From contig NC_133158.1 of the NCBI RefSeq assembly GCF_040802235.1, forward strand, positions 86,538,501 to 86,602,500: a stretch of 64,000 bases of DNA, read 5' to 3'. Made by a program: the position numbers and the translations under genes. Positions 36,001-49,200 of this stretch are shown one piece after another. Position 1 is the stretch's first letter. Each line of letters opens with the position of its first letter. The DNA comes from Manis javanica (Eukaryota; Chordata; Mammalia; Pholidota; Manidae). The notes under the pieces are model-generated. The model did not search any database. It had not been told where the DNA came from and saw only the letters and a list, made by a program, of their open reading frames with translations.

Positions 36001-39000
36001 GTACTTACCCACTTACTAATTATGACAATGTAAAAAAGCTTTATTTTGGCTAGGAAAGAACAACAAATACAAAAATAATTTCATGAAAATCCCCCCTCCC
36101 TCCAATATATAGTATAAAAACATGTCCTTGCTCTTGTGCTTCTGGAAAGACTTCCTACTGATAAATGATGTCATTCTTAAAATGCTAGTACTTACTATTC
36201 ATAGAATGTGAACACAAGGAAATAATTTCTTTCAAAGTTTTTTCACTCCAGTACTGAAAATGTTTCAAACTTTGGGTGGAAAGTAAAAGATAGTGAAATG
36301 ATCTCTGACAAATGCCAGAATTCTGGAGTTATGAGAACAGAAAGTGCATTGAATGGTTGCTGAAAAATGCAGGTGATGATTTCAGTTTGTGTGAAAAGGT
36401 GATTACTGCTTTTTTTTTTTTCTGTAAGTAAGAACAGTATATAAAGTCTGACTAGCATAAGGTTTTAGTATACAACTTGATGAGCCTCTACAGGAATAAG
36501 CAGTTTTCTTTTTTCCCATAATTCTGTTCTGTTACCATCTTCATACAGAAAGAGGAAACTTGTGATTGCTCTGATATTCTAAGAATAGGCATATGATTTA
36601 CAAAACGTGTTTTTCTGATTGATCCACTTATACAATTCTTCTTCAGTTATATACTTTCTTTCACAATAATCTTCAACCTAGTCACCAAAAGAAAAATCTA
36701 CATGCAGATGGTGTTAAATGGGTTCCCAATCTGTCCTTTGTTTTCAGCTCAAAGAAGTATTTTTCATGTTTTATTGCAGTATTTGGACATGATTTTAATT
36801 AAATACCCCCAATGTATTATGTTTCTGCAGTATACCAAGAAAATGAGATGGGGGATGGGAGTGGGGGTAGGGATGAAGCTCTGTAGAACTGAGCCATCTC
36901 TAACAAGAGTTGTGTAATCTTAAAATAATCTGATTAACTTGCCATTACAATTCACGTAACAGACCTGGAGGGATGTAGCTTCAAGATGGTACATAGACTG
37001 GTTGATATGCCACTCAAAGAAGGCACCTAAATCAAAGAGAAGCCTTTTACTGACATTAACAGTGTTTCAAAAAAATGTTTTTAATCTATGATCTTATCTC
37101 AAAACCATGTATGAACACCTTTCGTCTTAATAGACAGTATCAGAGGGAAAAAGTCTTCTAACTTCCTGCCCAGTTTTTCATCATTATAAAAATGGTGTAG
37201 ACTTAACTGATAAAATGTAACTGTATTTTCTATTGTCTTAAACACTTGAGTCAGCATCTTAATGGTTTATTATTGATACTTAAATGCTGTCTTTTAAGAA
37301 GGGGATGAGCTGATTGACTTTTGTATAACCCTTTTATTTACCTAACAACCACCTTCACTGCTGCCCAAAAAGCTGGTGTTCCATCATTACAGATCACGAC
37401 ACATCCTTTTTAGTGGTCACCAAAACTTATTTCCCAGTGTAATCTTCTTTTCTATATTCACGCGTTTTGGGGGATGAACAGAACAAGACGTTGTTAAGGA
37501 CTCTTCACGCATGTATGTAATACATATATGCCAAATAATGATTCAGACACCTCACATCAGTGGTTCTGTCTGCTACACAAAATACCCTCTACACATGTGA
37601 TAGGAATTGCTCTTCCATGATGCAACTGAATCATGCAATTCTCTTTTTGACAGATCTTTTCTAATAGCTAGTTTTGTAATCCCTGATTTTATATTATTAA
37701 TGTTGTGATTTTAGAAGCTTCTCAGCAACAGTATCTTTTTAAATTATTACTGTTACAGACTTACTGATATTTGAACCAAGTTACAAGTTCAGACTGACAT
37801 GTAAGGATGCTTCTTGGTTCTGAGGCTAATGTGCATTATATCTGAAGATTACATCTGAAGACACAACGCAGATGGAAAATGGACATTATCATTAAGACGA
37901 GATGCTCAGTATGCCTAAGTCCAAGTGATGGATCTAAGGCAAGGACCCTTCTGAGGCAGGGTGACTGAACTAAAGTGAGATGGCTTCCTGCCACTATGTG
38001 CTTGGTGGGCTGTGTGCCAGGTGTATGGGATAGTAACTGGCAACAGTGTCTTATACTTGGTTTTATTTTAAGGAATGCAACTCTGTATAATGCTTCTGTA
38101 ATTCTGAACTCTTTCCCACCTTGCATGACAAATTCTAAGCTGGGATATATTGGTTTACAATTATTCAGGAAAAATGAAATTATCTAAATTAATTTACCGG
38201 ATAAATCAATGTGCTTTAAAAATAACGGGAAAACTTAGATGGCAACATGCAAATATTTGACAGGCCACATGTAACTGCCCTGTGGTGAATGAACTGCAGG
38301 TATTCATCATTCCCCTTCCTTATGTAATTCAGCTAATATCACACTCACAAAATCTCTTTCATAACAGATTCTAATTCTGTATTCACACTGAAGTTCTATT
38401 ATTCACATTATGGCATTATTATGAATGGCATTATTTGTTACTATTTTCATCCTGTTTCAATGAGTCATATTTGTGAATTGAACCTCATATGTGAGTCAAC
38501 CATAAAATACAAGCAAAAGTTAAAATTAATCAGAAAGTACACAGTGATGAGGACCATCCTGTTGACTTCATGTTGACTGAGGTAAATTGACCAATACAGT
38601 CCTTGTTACATATGCACCTAATGATAGAACATAATACTGTTAAAAACTTAATGAAATTTTCCTTACATTTAAAACTGGCAAAATATGTGTTCTGTGCATA
38701 AAATCTGCAAAATATATGGGATGTGGAAAAAAATGTTTCAGTGCATTTTTTCCCTCTGAAACTGCCAAACTATTTACCTAAGATCACCATTCTTTTAGCA
38801 GCATTGCTCTCATCCAAAAGTTAGGATTTTACCTAGAATTCAGATTAAGCACCAAAAGATACTAGTTACAGCAGTAATAAGAGGATCAATAAGAGATCAC
38901 AGAGAAACACTTTCTAATAAAATAAACTTTATTAAATAGTAAATATTACTTTATACAAATAAAATGAGAAAAGCTTAAGAAACCAGAAGATATTTTATGT

Positions 39001-40002
39001 ATCATCTTCTGTTAAAATATCTACTACATAGTAAGTGCTCAATAACTGTCTATCAAGTTGAAAGAAGAGCATTTAAGAGAAAATACTGATATATTATTAA
39101 AATCAAGTTTCTCAGTCCAAAATTCTTGTGCCATCTTAATGTTATCAGAATTTATAGCTTATTTATTCTGCAGTTACACTTAAATTCCTAGAGAGTCTTA
39201 TGGATGTTTAATGATTTTATAATTGTTCTATTACTGGTTCCACAGCATTAAATCCCCTGACATGCTTACTTTCTCTATTGCAATCATTTCTGTACCCTAA
39301 GCTCATTCTACCATAAAGCTGTATTTCCAATCAGTGCAGTCAGTACAGGAAACTTTCTTGTCTTTACTAAATAAATGTTTTCCGTTTCAAACTTCCTAAG
39401 GTAACTTTCAATGACCTTATGAGCAGTAACCATACAGGGCCATACTTCCTACAGAAAAATCCTATCCCAAACCTGCCATTTGTCTCCAATGTCACTCTTA
39501 TATATTTGCCAATTTCCATTACTCAGTCTTCTTGAAGGAATCAACTATATTTGATTATTCTATTATCATCTTTATTTTTACTGGAGATTACTGCATTTTA
39601 TAATTTGGCCTTCTGTCAACAACTTTTGACTAAAACGTGCTGTTTAAAATTTAGTTGGGAAGAGTCACAAATTAGTAAACTAACAATAACATGCTAAGCC
39701 TCAAAAAAAGTGCTCTAACAAATATTAAGAGGAAGGTCCACTTGGTCACAGAGGACAAAACAAATTATTGAAGCCAAATCATCAAAGATGAAAATGAAGC
39801 CGCCACAAAAGAAGCTGGGGAAAGATTCTTATAGACAGATGATATACAAAAAACTCCTACTAAAGAGAAAAAAAATGCTTAACCTAGTTGAAGAAATTTC
39901 CAGTTTTTAAACTCAATTTCAACCAGTCCTTTTCTTTCTACCATATATTAACAAACCATCTGCAACATTAAAAAAATTAAAAGTCTACAATTTTTATAGA
40001 TT
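33070..40002. other. Gene desert, no gene recognised
   Basis: About 7 kb of AT-rich DNA with strikingly few recognisable repeats; a short MIR/L2 tail (AGTAAGTGCTCAATAACTG) lies at 39028-39050 and a poly-T run at 36409-36421. No coding exon, RNA gene or CpG island. The low repeat load is compatible with old, possibly constrained non-coding DNA, but conservation cannot be judged from one sequence. Confidence 0.4.
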
Positions 40003-40446
40003 TTCCTTGATTTAGTGAGGTCATGTCACCACAAACCCATTGTATGTTGAAAACATCCTAAATTGAAAACTCATTTAATACAACCTATTGAACATTCTAG
40101 CTTAGTGTATCCTACCTTAAAATATGCTCAGAACACTTACACTGGCCTACAGTGGGGCAAAACCATCTAACATAAAGCCAATTTCTAAGTGTTGAATATT
40201 TCACGTAATTTACTGAATACTTTACCGAAAGTGAAAAGCAGAATGGTTGTAAATGTATAGGTTGTTTTCCCTCCCGATCATGTGGCTGAATGCGAGCTGC
40301 AGATGACTGCCTCTGATCAGCATCATGGGGGAGTACTGTGTCCCTTATTCCTCGACTGGGAAAAGATCAAAATTCAAAGTATGGTTTTCACTGAACGTGT
40401 TATTTCACTTTTGCATCATTTGTAAAGTTGAAAATCAAACCATCAA
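40003..40446. mobile_element. Tigger-family DNA transposon
   Basis: AACCCATTGTATGTTGAAAA, CCTATTGAACATTCTAGCTT, TAAAATATGCTCAGAACACT, GAATACTTTACCGAAAGTGA and GCATCATTTGTAAAGTTGAA follow the order of the pogo/Tigger element whose other copy, split by an LTR, is at 16155-17002. No transposase frame remains. Confidence 0.85.
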
Positions 40447-41149
40447 ATATTGGGAATGTGTGTACTTGCCAAGACAGCAGAGAACTAAGCAAGCACAGGA
40501 TAAATACAAAGACTATTTAGTAGATGTTGATGGGACCAAACAATAAATGAAAATGAGGGGAATCAAACTTAGATGGTGATGAAAACCAGGGTATGAAGTC
40601 TGTGGACTTTATTTTGGAGGTAATACAACACAAGTGAAAGTTCTGAGCATGGACGATATGATGAAAGCTGTACATTTTAAGGAAATTTTAATCTGTTACA
40701 AATACATAAAAAATAGTAAAGCAAAGAAATAAATTACTAAAATAAGTCAAGGTTTAGGTAAAGAGTCCAATTACAGCAGCAACTGAAACAGAAAACAATA
40801 CTGATATGCTACATGTGGGTGTGTGGTAAGATACTCAGTGTGTGAAACAAAGACTATTATGAGATTAAAGGCACATGGTGTCATAAACAGAAAGAGAAGA
40901 GGATTAGAGATCTTGGTGGGACAGTGAGTTCAAGAAATTTGAGGTTAAGTTTTAAATAGTTATATTACCTGATTATTATTTTTCACAAGTAATACCATAA
41001 TTGAACATTCTGCATGTTTTCTCCAAGTGGTTTTAAATTACTACATGAATAACTTAAGAGGTGTAATTTTTTTAAGAGTATACAGTATACATTACATATA
41101 CATACTGCAGATAATCAGTCAAAAGGATCCATCAAAAACCTACTATATT
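40447..41149. other. Intergenic, nothing recognised
   Basis: AT-rich sequence with no recognisable gene or repeat. Confidence 0.35.
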
Positions 41150-41370
41150 TAGGAGGCAATATGGAGTGGTTGGTTACAAGGTTCTCAGTTTCAATCTAGG
41201 CTCTTCCATTAAGTCTGAAAGCTTGGGAAGTTACTCAACCCTTTGTCTTGTAAAAGAGGGATGTTATCAATCTCATTAGTGGTCCACAGGACTGAATGAG
41301 TTAATACATGCAACATACACACAAAAGCAACTGGCATATAATAAGCACTCAAAATTTAGCTACTATTTAT
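41150..41370 (+). mobile_element. MIR SINE
   Basis: AATCTAGGCTCTTCCATTAA, GGGAAGTTACTCAACCCTTT, GAATGAGTTAATACATGCA and GGCATATAATAAGCACTCAA are MIR blocks in sense order. Confidence 0.85.
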
Positions 41371-43334
41371 CTTGTGCGGGGCATAAGGGGGAAGAAGACT
41401 GAAAAAAAATAGAATCACCAGTTCCAGGAATTTATCAATTTAGGGAGGTAAAAGTGACTTACATGTAACAATCTGAGAACTATGATATTAGTAAAGTAAA
41501 ATATGAAAGATTAATGCAAACTTATTAAACTAAGTGCTTCAAGGAAAAAGGTTTTCCTAAGTAACTGTTTTTTTGTTCAGGCAAACATCAAAATCAGACA
41601 AGTAACAGCTGGCAGTGAGCAGTAGGGGATTCCTTCAGTTCTTAAATTAATTAATTCAAATGTAACTAATTTTATACTTGAGATTTAGGGTACCTGAAAA
41701 GTGCTAACCAAAGAACCCTCAGTAAACAACTCAGTAAATAAAGGAAATAAATTTGGCAGTACTGGGAATAGAAATTAGGAGGACCAAATTCTAGGCTAGT
41801 GATTCTATTAACATTTCATGACTAAGTAATTGTAGAATTTCTAGTTGACTACTTTAGGGTACATTATAACTCATGGTAAATAGCACACTTTAGTATTAAC
41901 ACTTAGCTGAAAGATTACTGGAAAGGTTCAAACTAGAAAAAATAAAGCTAAGAGGATTTAATGCACTCTGAAGGATTTTCCTTCTAACTCTACAGTGGCT
42001 TATCAAACTATCCCATATTCTGCATTGATAAAATTAATATGGCTTAGCTAGAGCCATATAGCTTTTTAAAATTTCAATGAAGTGTTTTTTTTTCTGACCA
42101 TATAAAAGATATAACTGAATTCCTCTGCAAAGGGTGTAAAGTAGTTCTCACCTCTAAATCCAGACAGTAAGATTTGAATTCAATGTAAGTTTATGGAAAT
42201 AACCTATCGATGCATTATCTTATCTTGCACTTGATTGAGTGACTTACAAACTGAGATTCTCAAATATATGCCAAATAAACTTGAAGCAAAGAACCCAGAT
42301 CCACAGAGTCATTTCCCAGCATGGCAACTATAATATCTGTACTCAAACTCACTGTATACAGTGGTAATAAACAGGCTTAAAGGAGGTAAGAGGAGTGGTG
42401 TAAAGTGACAATATCCATATAGACTCTTCAGAGGAAATGGTCCTATCTTTAAAATACTTCATCAGAATTAGCAATATACAATCATTACTAAACATCATCT
42501 AAGGATAAAGTTCTTGTAGAAGTCTTAAGAATATTTTTTCTTCATATTTACAGAGTTCCTAGAGATTACCCTTTCATTCATACAGATTTAGTGCTCTACC
42601 TTAGGAATTTTGGTATAAAAGAGTAGTAGTATGGGGAAATAAAACTATTAGAGCAGGATTTTAACTGGATCATAAGGACTCACAAATGTGCTTTAGGGAA
42701 GTCCATCAATTCACTGAAACATACAAAATTTGTAATATTTTATGCAAACATACTTTTTCTGGGAGAAAGAACATAGTTCTCAATTTTCAAAAGGTTGATG
42801 ATCAGCCCCCAAAACCTAAATTAAGAATCAGTGAATAAAAGTACATTTAAATTTGGGAAAAGAGATACTAAGAAAAATTGTTAAAGTATGGTTTTTGTTT
42901 GTTTTATGATCTATTTAGACATAAGAGCTCTTTTGTTAAAACACAGTGTTTCTGATTACCTTTTTAAACATTAAACCCTATTCTTTTAATCACTTTCTGG
43001 TGTTACTAAAATTTCTTACTGGGACTAGGTATTCAGCCTTCCTTTAGTATAAAAATGTTACTTTGTGAAAACCCAGGAGTATTTTCTTGACTGAGTTTGC
43101 CATTTATAAGTTGACTAAACAGAGATGGTATTTTTTTCTGTTACTTGGTATCTTAGTTAATAAAACACATGAAATATTTTTGGCATTCTAGATACTAACA
43201 AAATATCACAATATAACCATTACTTTAAGATTTTTTAACAAAAAAGGATACTTGATGTGTACCATTACTAGGCTATAACAAATCAGCCTAGAGCAAATAA
43301 AGCCCAGGTAGTCACCGGGTTTCATGAACCAATT
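41371..43334. other. Intergenic, nothing recognised
   Basis: AT-rich, no gene, RNA or repeat identified with confidence. Confidence 0.35.
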
Positions 43335-43630
43335 AAAATTGACCCTAGAACGACACAGGTTTGAACTATGTGGGTCCACTTACATGTGGACTTTTTTCAC
43401 GACTTTTTGAAGTTCTGTGACAATGTGAACATTTTCTTTTCTCTAACTTGCTTTTTTGTGAGGACACAGTGTATGATACACGTGCAAAATGTTAACTGAA
43501 TGTTTATGTTTATCAGTAAGGCTTCTGGTCAACAGTAGTCTATTAGTAGTTAGGTTTTTAGGTATCAAAAATTATATGTGGATTTTCAACAGAGGTCAGT
43601 GCCCCTAACTTCCACATTGTTTAAAGGTAT
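43335..43630. mobile_element. Tigger2-like non-autonomous DNA transposon
   Basis: Left end ATTGACCCTAGAACGACACA with GAACTATGTGGGTCCACTTA. The right half carries GGTCAACAGTAGTCTATTAG and ATGTGGATTTTCAACAGAGG and ends CATTGTTTAAAGGTA, the decayed opposite terminal repeat. Same family as 7899-8110 but with both ends and an internal deletion. Flanking TA was not resolved. Confidence 0.8.
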
Positions 43631-45810
43631 TTGAATTATGTGTAGAGTGTTGCATTTTTTACTACTTGACTCCACAGACTTTCCAAATACCAGCTAAATG
43701 TAATGAAACAAAAGAAACATAAAGCTGGGATGTTTGACATTCCTCACATAAACAGAGCAACTGGTGTAGTAAAAATAGAGTTCAATCTGCACTGTGTTTC
43801 TGGATCTTCTCAAAGGCCTGACCAACCTTTAAGCTTCCTGAGTAAATTTCACTTCCTTCAGATCTTCTTTTCTCTGAAGTAGTAAGTATATATACTTCCC
43901 CTATAATGGTTTCTAGTTAGTAATGGGGCCCTCTAGTATATCACACTATGACCTTGGGCTTTTTAAATTAACTAAATTTCAAAGGTAAGTTACAATTTCC
44001 CCCAAATGCTCAGTTAGTTTGGGGCCTGAAAGTTTGTGGGTGTCCACATGTGAATTCAGACATTTTTTGATAGGATCAAAAAACCACTGATAGAACCAAA
44101 GATATAATCTAGATACACAAAATTCTTGTATACAGTATGTAACCTGTTTCTGCTCATTCTTCGACCCATTCAAGTTAAACATGAGGTCCTACTGTGTGCC
44201 CAAGCTATGGGGATTCACAAGAAATAAAACATAGCTCTAATCTTCAAAAGAGATTAAGTCTATCAGGAAGACTTCAAATTTGTAAAGGTGAGTAAAAGAA
44301 CATGAGAGCATTTGAGCATTACACAAATTCAAACATCCAGTATTGAAGGTAACCATTGGCAATTTCTACCCATCCTGAGCATCTGTATTAGTATTTCTGC
44401 AGTACTTGACACCAACAGCACAAAAAACCAGATGTGAATAGTTTTTCATTTTACCCTTTACTTAGGATATTAATCAAGTACATGTCATAAGGATACTTGA
44501 AAATTAAGAAAAAGATATACTGGCTTTAAGTCTAAACAATACACTATTGTTAAGACAGACAAAAGGGATTTCCCTCCTTTATTAAGTTCTTATTTTAGAA
44601 CATCAATTTGTACTCCTCATAAGAGGCATGACATTGAAAGAATAAAAAAGATGAATTTTTTTCCTCTTGCTTCCAAACTTCCTATCAGTCACAGTGGATG
44701 ATCACAAGCAGTGTTAAAGGTAAAAACATAACAGATACAGTGCCTCATCAAAACATTTCCCAACTGAATTTGTTCCAAACTGCATTTTATAAATTAAAAT
44801 TACCACCTAGATCGAGGATCAGCAAGTAGCTGCTGGATGATGAGGAATCTCACACACTTTAAGGCAAGTATGTATTATCTGGCAACTTAACTTGGTGTTA
44901 ATTCAAACCTTGTAAAACAAATTAGAGGTGAAAAATCCTAATAATTTTATGATGTAGGAGTCTGTCTATAAACATGTGTATATATATATGTATGCCCATA
45001 TTATAATTTGTGGTTATTTTGGTCACCTCTTCCAAGATCAATCAAGAGGAAAAACGGATTCATTTAAGAGCTAGAAACTGGGCACACCTTTTAAAAAATT
45101 TCAACAGTATGCTTCCTTTATCTGCTGTTACAATAATTGCTCTATAGAACTGTTAGCTGAACACTTAGGTAAGAATAAGGTTGGAGAACAGCACTTATCA
45201 TTGCTCAAAGTAGTCCAGAAAACATTGCAGATTATATATTTAGATTGGCCTACAGTACGTGACTGAAAAAATACTCCTCAAACTTCAAAAGGCAAAGTAA
45301 ATTTTTCTCCACCTGCTAAATTATTGGACTTTTTGCATAAGAATGTCATTCAAGTTTCTAAAATAAGAACTTTGAGTTTTCATTAAACACCTCTAAAATA
45401 TGTTTTTAAACAATATTGTCATGAGACACCTTTGTAAAATTATCCTGATTTAGATAAAAGTAAATGAGAAACTTGAAAGGGGAAAGCCTTGAACACTATT
45501 CTTTCCCACATAAAAAGTACAGATATTAGCACACCTTGACTAAGTAAAATGAAAATATTACCTGGTTTCTAAGGCACACCGTTAGTTAGACCACCTAAAG
45601 CGGTATTTATTTGATGAACTGCATTAAGCTCTCAGATCATTTGCTGCAACTCAGGTAGAAAGAAGCAAGTATTCATGTAATGCTAGTCTGTAGTCAGGAA
45701 AGATGTTTCAACTAAAATATATCAATCCTTGCATCTGAAATCACTTAGACATTTCTGATGTAGTATTCGGAAGAATTTCTGTATAGGTTTTTTAGACAGA
45801 CATATAGTGC
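43631..45810 (-). other. Downstream flank / possible C3orf38 3' UTR
   Basis: No gene. On the minus strand this directly follows the C3orf38 stop codon. Candidate AATAAA signals include one at about 45606-45611 (200 bp past the stop) and others further left, so the transcript end cannot be fixed from sequence alone. No repeat was recognised in the first 1.5 kb. Confidence 0.35.
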
Positions 45811-46491
45811 TCAATGCTTTAGAGGATTAGGTAAAGTCAGTTCTCTCTTGTTCAGCAATGCCTCATTTCCACTACACAAAGTTTGGTCTCCAGTTCCACT
45901 ATCCAATGCCTGCCTTACACTAAGTTGTACTTCGTTGGTACCACATAAGGTGGTAACATTATAAAAGGCCTCTAAATCACTTGGTTCAAATGTAATAGTT
46001 GGTTTCATTAATGTTCCAGGAGCAAGGGAACTCTCTCCAATAATTCTCAGGTTGATAAATTTAATTTTCCAAGTATTCTCCACAAAAGGGCAGCGGATGA
46101 GTCCAAAGATTTGTTCAAAAATGCCAAGACAAGTGTTCCCTCGGTGGACAGTCCCAGCAACTCCAACCATAACTAGACCATGGGGAGAAGCAGCACATTT
46201 CAGTCCGTGGGAATCTAGATTGGGACTGAGAAAAAGATATTCTTCTTTCACCAGTGACAGCAGACGAAGGCTCACAATTTCTGCTCCATGGTAGTCTATC
46301 ACATTTTGTTCAGATGTACTGTAATAAAACCTAAGCTTGACATCATGCCAGAAGTGCTGTGGCCCCCATTCATCTTGAGGTGATCCCAGAAAAGGATTCT
46401 GGGAATTAAGAAGTTCAAAGAACCAGTGACAAAATTCTTCTCCCAATTGACGAAAATCAACTTTTTCAGCTTTTTTATCTTCTTTCTCATG
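45811..46491 (-). CDS. C3orf38: C3orf38 homologue, coding exon 3 (C-terminal domain)
   Basis: This exon encodes about 226 residues, from [10 protein letters not shown] through [20 protein letters not shown] to the stop TGA at 45813-45811. It holds most of the DUF4518 region: the [20 protein letters not shown] segment, [20 protein letters not shown], and [17 protein letters not shown]. These long unbroken matches to the vertebrate C3orf38 protein identify the gene. The frame enters in phase 0 from exon 2. The acceptor is a NAGNAG (AAGCAG at 46497-46492), so the exon may start at 46494 with one extra Gln. The total protein is about 346 residues, somewhat longer than the roughly 329 I recall for human, so the tail or linker differs. 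The biochemical role is unknown; a link to apoptosis has been suggested for the family. Confidence 0.93.
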   Translation of the reverse strand, partial: HEKEDKKAEKVDFRQLGEEFCHWFFELLNSQNPFLGSPQDEWGPQHFWHDVKLRFYYSTSEQNVIDYHGAEIVSLRLLSLVKEEYLFLSPNLDSHGLKCAASPHGLVMVGVAGTVHRGNTCLGIFEQIFGLIRCPFVENTWKIKFINLRIIGESSLAPGTLMKPTITFEPSDLEAFYNVTTLCGTNEVQLSVRQALDSGTGDQTLCSGNEALLNKRELTLPNPLKH

Positions 46492-47910
46492 CTGCTTAAG
46501 ATAAGTGTAAAACCAAGGTTAGTTCTCATATACATGTTTTTATGTGGCCTGTTCCAAAGCTAAGTTTTAATGTACTGATTACAGCAGAAAGTAACTACAT
46601 ATAAACTCACTGAACCCATCACGCACAGCAAAATTTTTTAGAAAGGGGAAAAATCATTTTAGAATTTCCCAGCTTACACACCTGAAAATTCAGCTAAGAA
46701 ATTAAGATTTAATAAAGCCTCTTAGAATATGAGCATAAACAACCAATAATGATCTACATAAGCATTTTCTCTTGATTGTGGCAGTGGTTTCAAACTGTCA
46801 AAACCATCAAGCTGGGTGCTTTAAATGGATGTCATTTTCTGCATATGAATTATATCACAATAAAGTCAATAATAAATAAGCATTTTCACTATCTTTAGAG
46901 AGATATTTCTAATATGACTGAAATAATTTCCTACAATTAGAATATTATTTTTTTTCCAAAGGAAATTTTACTACAAAAACATATCTGATAAGCTAGATTT
47001 TATCCATCTATGCATTCCAATTCCAGAGCACAGTTCCTCATTTAGATGGCAAGAAATCTTGTACTTAGTATCGGGGCTGCTGAATATATTAAGCACTGTG
47101 CTCAGCACTTTACTGCTATTTCCTTCTATCTTCACAAGCCTTATGACATAGATCTTATCATTATGCCCACTTTATAGATGAAGTACACAGGGCTTAAAAA
47201 GGTCAAGTTATACTTCCTCAAGTTCATGAGTTTGATGTCAATGTCTTTTTCATTACATTAAGAAAGCCCTTGGAAGATCCTTTCCTTATTTGAAGGAAAA
47301 TATCTCTCACTGTAAAACATCATTAATTCAAACTATGTGGTACATGGTTAAAAAATCTGCAAATAGCCTACAGGTTTATTCAACTAATATATACTGACAC
47401 AGTATCTAAAATGTACAGTGAAAATACAAAGTTATAAAACAGCCAAAGTCAATCAGAGGAAATCATTACAACAGGGTATTTTCTGCTAAAAAAAAAAGTC
47501 AAATACAAAAATTACTTCTTTCATGCAATTTTTGCAAACAAATCTTCAAAATGAGAAAGGGCTTACAACAGTATTCTTTAAAGTGGAAAAAAAAATCACA
47601 GAAAATTAGAGATTAAATTAAAATTAAATTGATCCTATAATTTATCCATTCTCTTTGAAAACCCAATAGTGCTCATCTGATAAGGTGATAAAAACATTTT
47701 CCCCCCACACAAATCAATAGAACATTTTATAAACATAATTAAATATTAGAAATATGTTTTCTTAGATGCTTTATTGGTCTTGCTTTAGGATGCAAAACAA
47801 TATATAAGTAAAGCTAAAATTGTAAAAAAATTTATTAATCATGTTACCACTGATTTAGGATTAAAGAGTTTCAGACAGAATTATGCTTCAGGATATACGA
47901 TCTACCTTAC
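46492..47910 (-). other. C3orf38 intron 2
   Basis: Donor CAG|GTAAGG at 47911/47910 and acceptor at 46495-46492. Repeats inside: an L1M 3' tail at about 46770-46870 in plus orientation (TGCATATGAATTATATCACA followed by AATAAAG), and a MIR-type SINE at about 47085-47245 (AAGCACTGTGCTCAGCACTT; CCCACTTTATAGATGAAG). No extra coding segment seen. Confidence 0.75.
47085..47245 (-). mobile_element. MIR-type SINE
   Basis: AAGCACTGTGCTCAGCACTT, CTTCACAAGCCTTATGACAT and CCCACTTTATAGATGAAGTA are standard blocks of a MIR copy. They lie in C3orf38 intron 2. Orientation is my best reading. Confidence 0.7.
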
Positions 47911-48143
47911 CTGCTGAAAGACCCTAAGGTCCTGTGTCTTAACTGGCTCTGGTACTTCCTTCAATTTCAACTGCTTTGTCCAGTATTCCTTTGCATGCTG
48001 AATAAGATTGTGTTTTTCAGTATTTGGAGGTATAATAACTCCCTGCGATGCCAAGTACTTAAATATGACTTCTCGGTGGACTTTTTTGCGTCTCAAAAGT
48101 TCTTCTACACTTTGGCTGTACACTAATATTGCATGAATGGCAT
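47911..48143 (-). CDS. C3orf38: C3orf38 homologue, coding exon 2
   Basis: Encodes 78 residues (including the Asp codon split with exon 1): [39 protein letters not shown], then a [20 protein letters not shown] helix-like segment and [13 protein letters not shown]. The acceptor is TTTTAG at 48149-48144; the donor GTAAGG starts at 47910 and is strong. Phase is 1 in and 0 out, so the exon fits exons 1 and 3 exactly. Residues are near identical to the known vertebrate C3orf38 protein. The segment is predicted soluble and mostly helical; no signal peptide or membrane span is visible. Confidence 0.94.
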
Positions 48144-48539
48144 CTAAAAGGAATTGCAAAGATTAACAGAAAATCATGAGTCACATGCAAATTTGTGCAG
48201 GGTCAGCAGAAATTCTATCAAGTAATATTTATAAATTCTTGTCAAGGCATTATTGCTTTGCCTAAGATAGCTGTCATCTTTAAAGACCAGGAAGAGGGTT
48301 GTCAGGTTTTATGTTTTAAAAGTTTCTTTATGCTTTACACTACCTAAATTTCTTTTTCCTTTGACTTCTCATAAAAGATGGTGACATTTTAGCATTTTCT
48401 TTTAAGAACGGTGTTTTAAGAAAAAATTTGAACCTGAGAAAAAATTTTTTCTAATAATGGACATCCAATTGACCTAAAGTCATTTACAACACTTGTAAAC
48501 TCTTTTTCTAATTTAAGAAATTAAACAGACCAAAGATTA

Positions 48540-48985
48540 TTTTTAACATGTTAGGTATACAGAACAGTAAAATGAACTTCCATATACACATCATTAGCTT
48601 AAGACATAGTAAATTACTAGTATTTTTGAGGCCCTCATTTTATAGCTCCCTACTCAACACTATTCTCTCTTCCTTCTCACCCATTGTAAAGGGAGCCACT
48701 ACCTAAATGCTAACCTTTATAATAACCTTGCTTTTCTTTATAGCAGTACAGCGTAACTATGTATCCCTAAATAATATAGTTTTATATTTTTTGAACATCC
48801 TGTAACTTTAATCCATGAATATGTAGTTTTCTGTAGCCAGCTTTTCATTTAATGTTGTTTCTATGATTAGATTAAGCTATGTTACATATGCTGTTCTAAG
48901 TCATTTTCAGTGTTGTACATTGTTAATTGACATCACTGTTAATGATGTTAACAAGGTACCTTTCCGTTTATAGACTTTCATTGTG
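48540..48985 (-). mobile_element. Ancient L1M 3' UTR fragment (part 1)
   Basis: Read on plus, the reversed L1M tail: CAGTAAAATGAACTTCCATA, TCATTAGCTTAAGACATAGT, CCTTGCTTTTCTTTATAGCA, TATGTATCCCTAAATAATAT. It continues beyond a hAT insertion at 49200-49460 (ATAATGCCAAATGTTTTCCC; CACCAACAGTTTACAAG; GCCAATCTGGTAGGC). Confidence 0.8.
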
Positions 48986-49024
48986 TGTGTCCAATTATAA
49001 ACACTATATCTGTCGACACTCTCA

Positions 49025-49200
49025 AAAATGTCTCCCAGAGCAGAAGGGCAAGCAGCATGGCATGAACATCAACTGGGAGCTTGTTTGAAATGTGGAATTT
49101 CTGGGCTCACCCCCAGCTACTCAATCAAAATCTGTACTTCAACAAGATTCCAGAAGGATTGACTTATAGGCACATTCAAGTTTGAGCAGCTCAGGTCTAG
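49025..49200 (-). mobile_element. hAT-Charlie MITE inserted in L1M
   Basis: AACATCAACTGGGAGCTTGT, TTGAAATGTGGAATTTCTGG and CTCACCCCCAGCTACTCAAT are the internal blocks of the MER20/MER5-type element also seen at 27245 and 54118. It separates two parts of one L1M copy, so it landed later. Confidence 0.75.

Noticed and set aside
45606-45611. AATAAA (minus) as the definite end of C3orf38
   Set aside because: Several similar signals occur further left and no strong downstream element stands out, so it is not called as the terminator.
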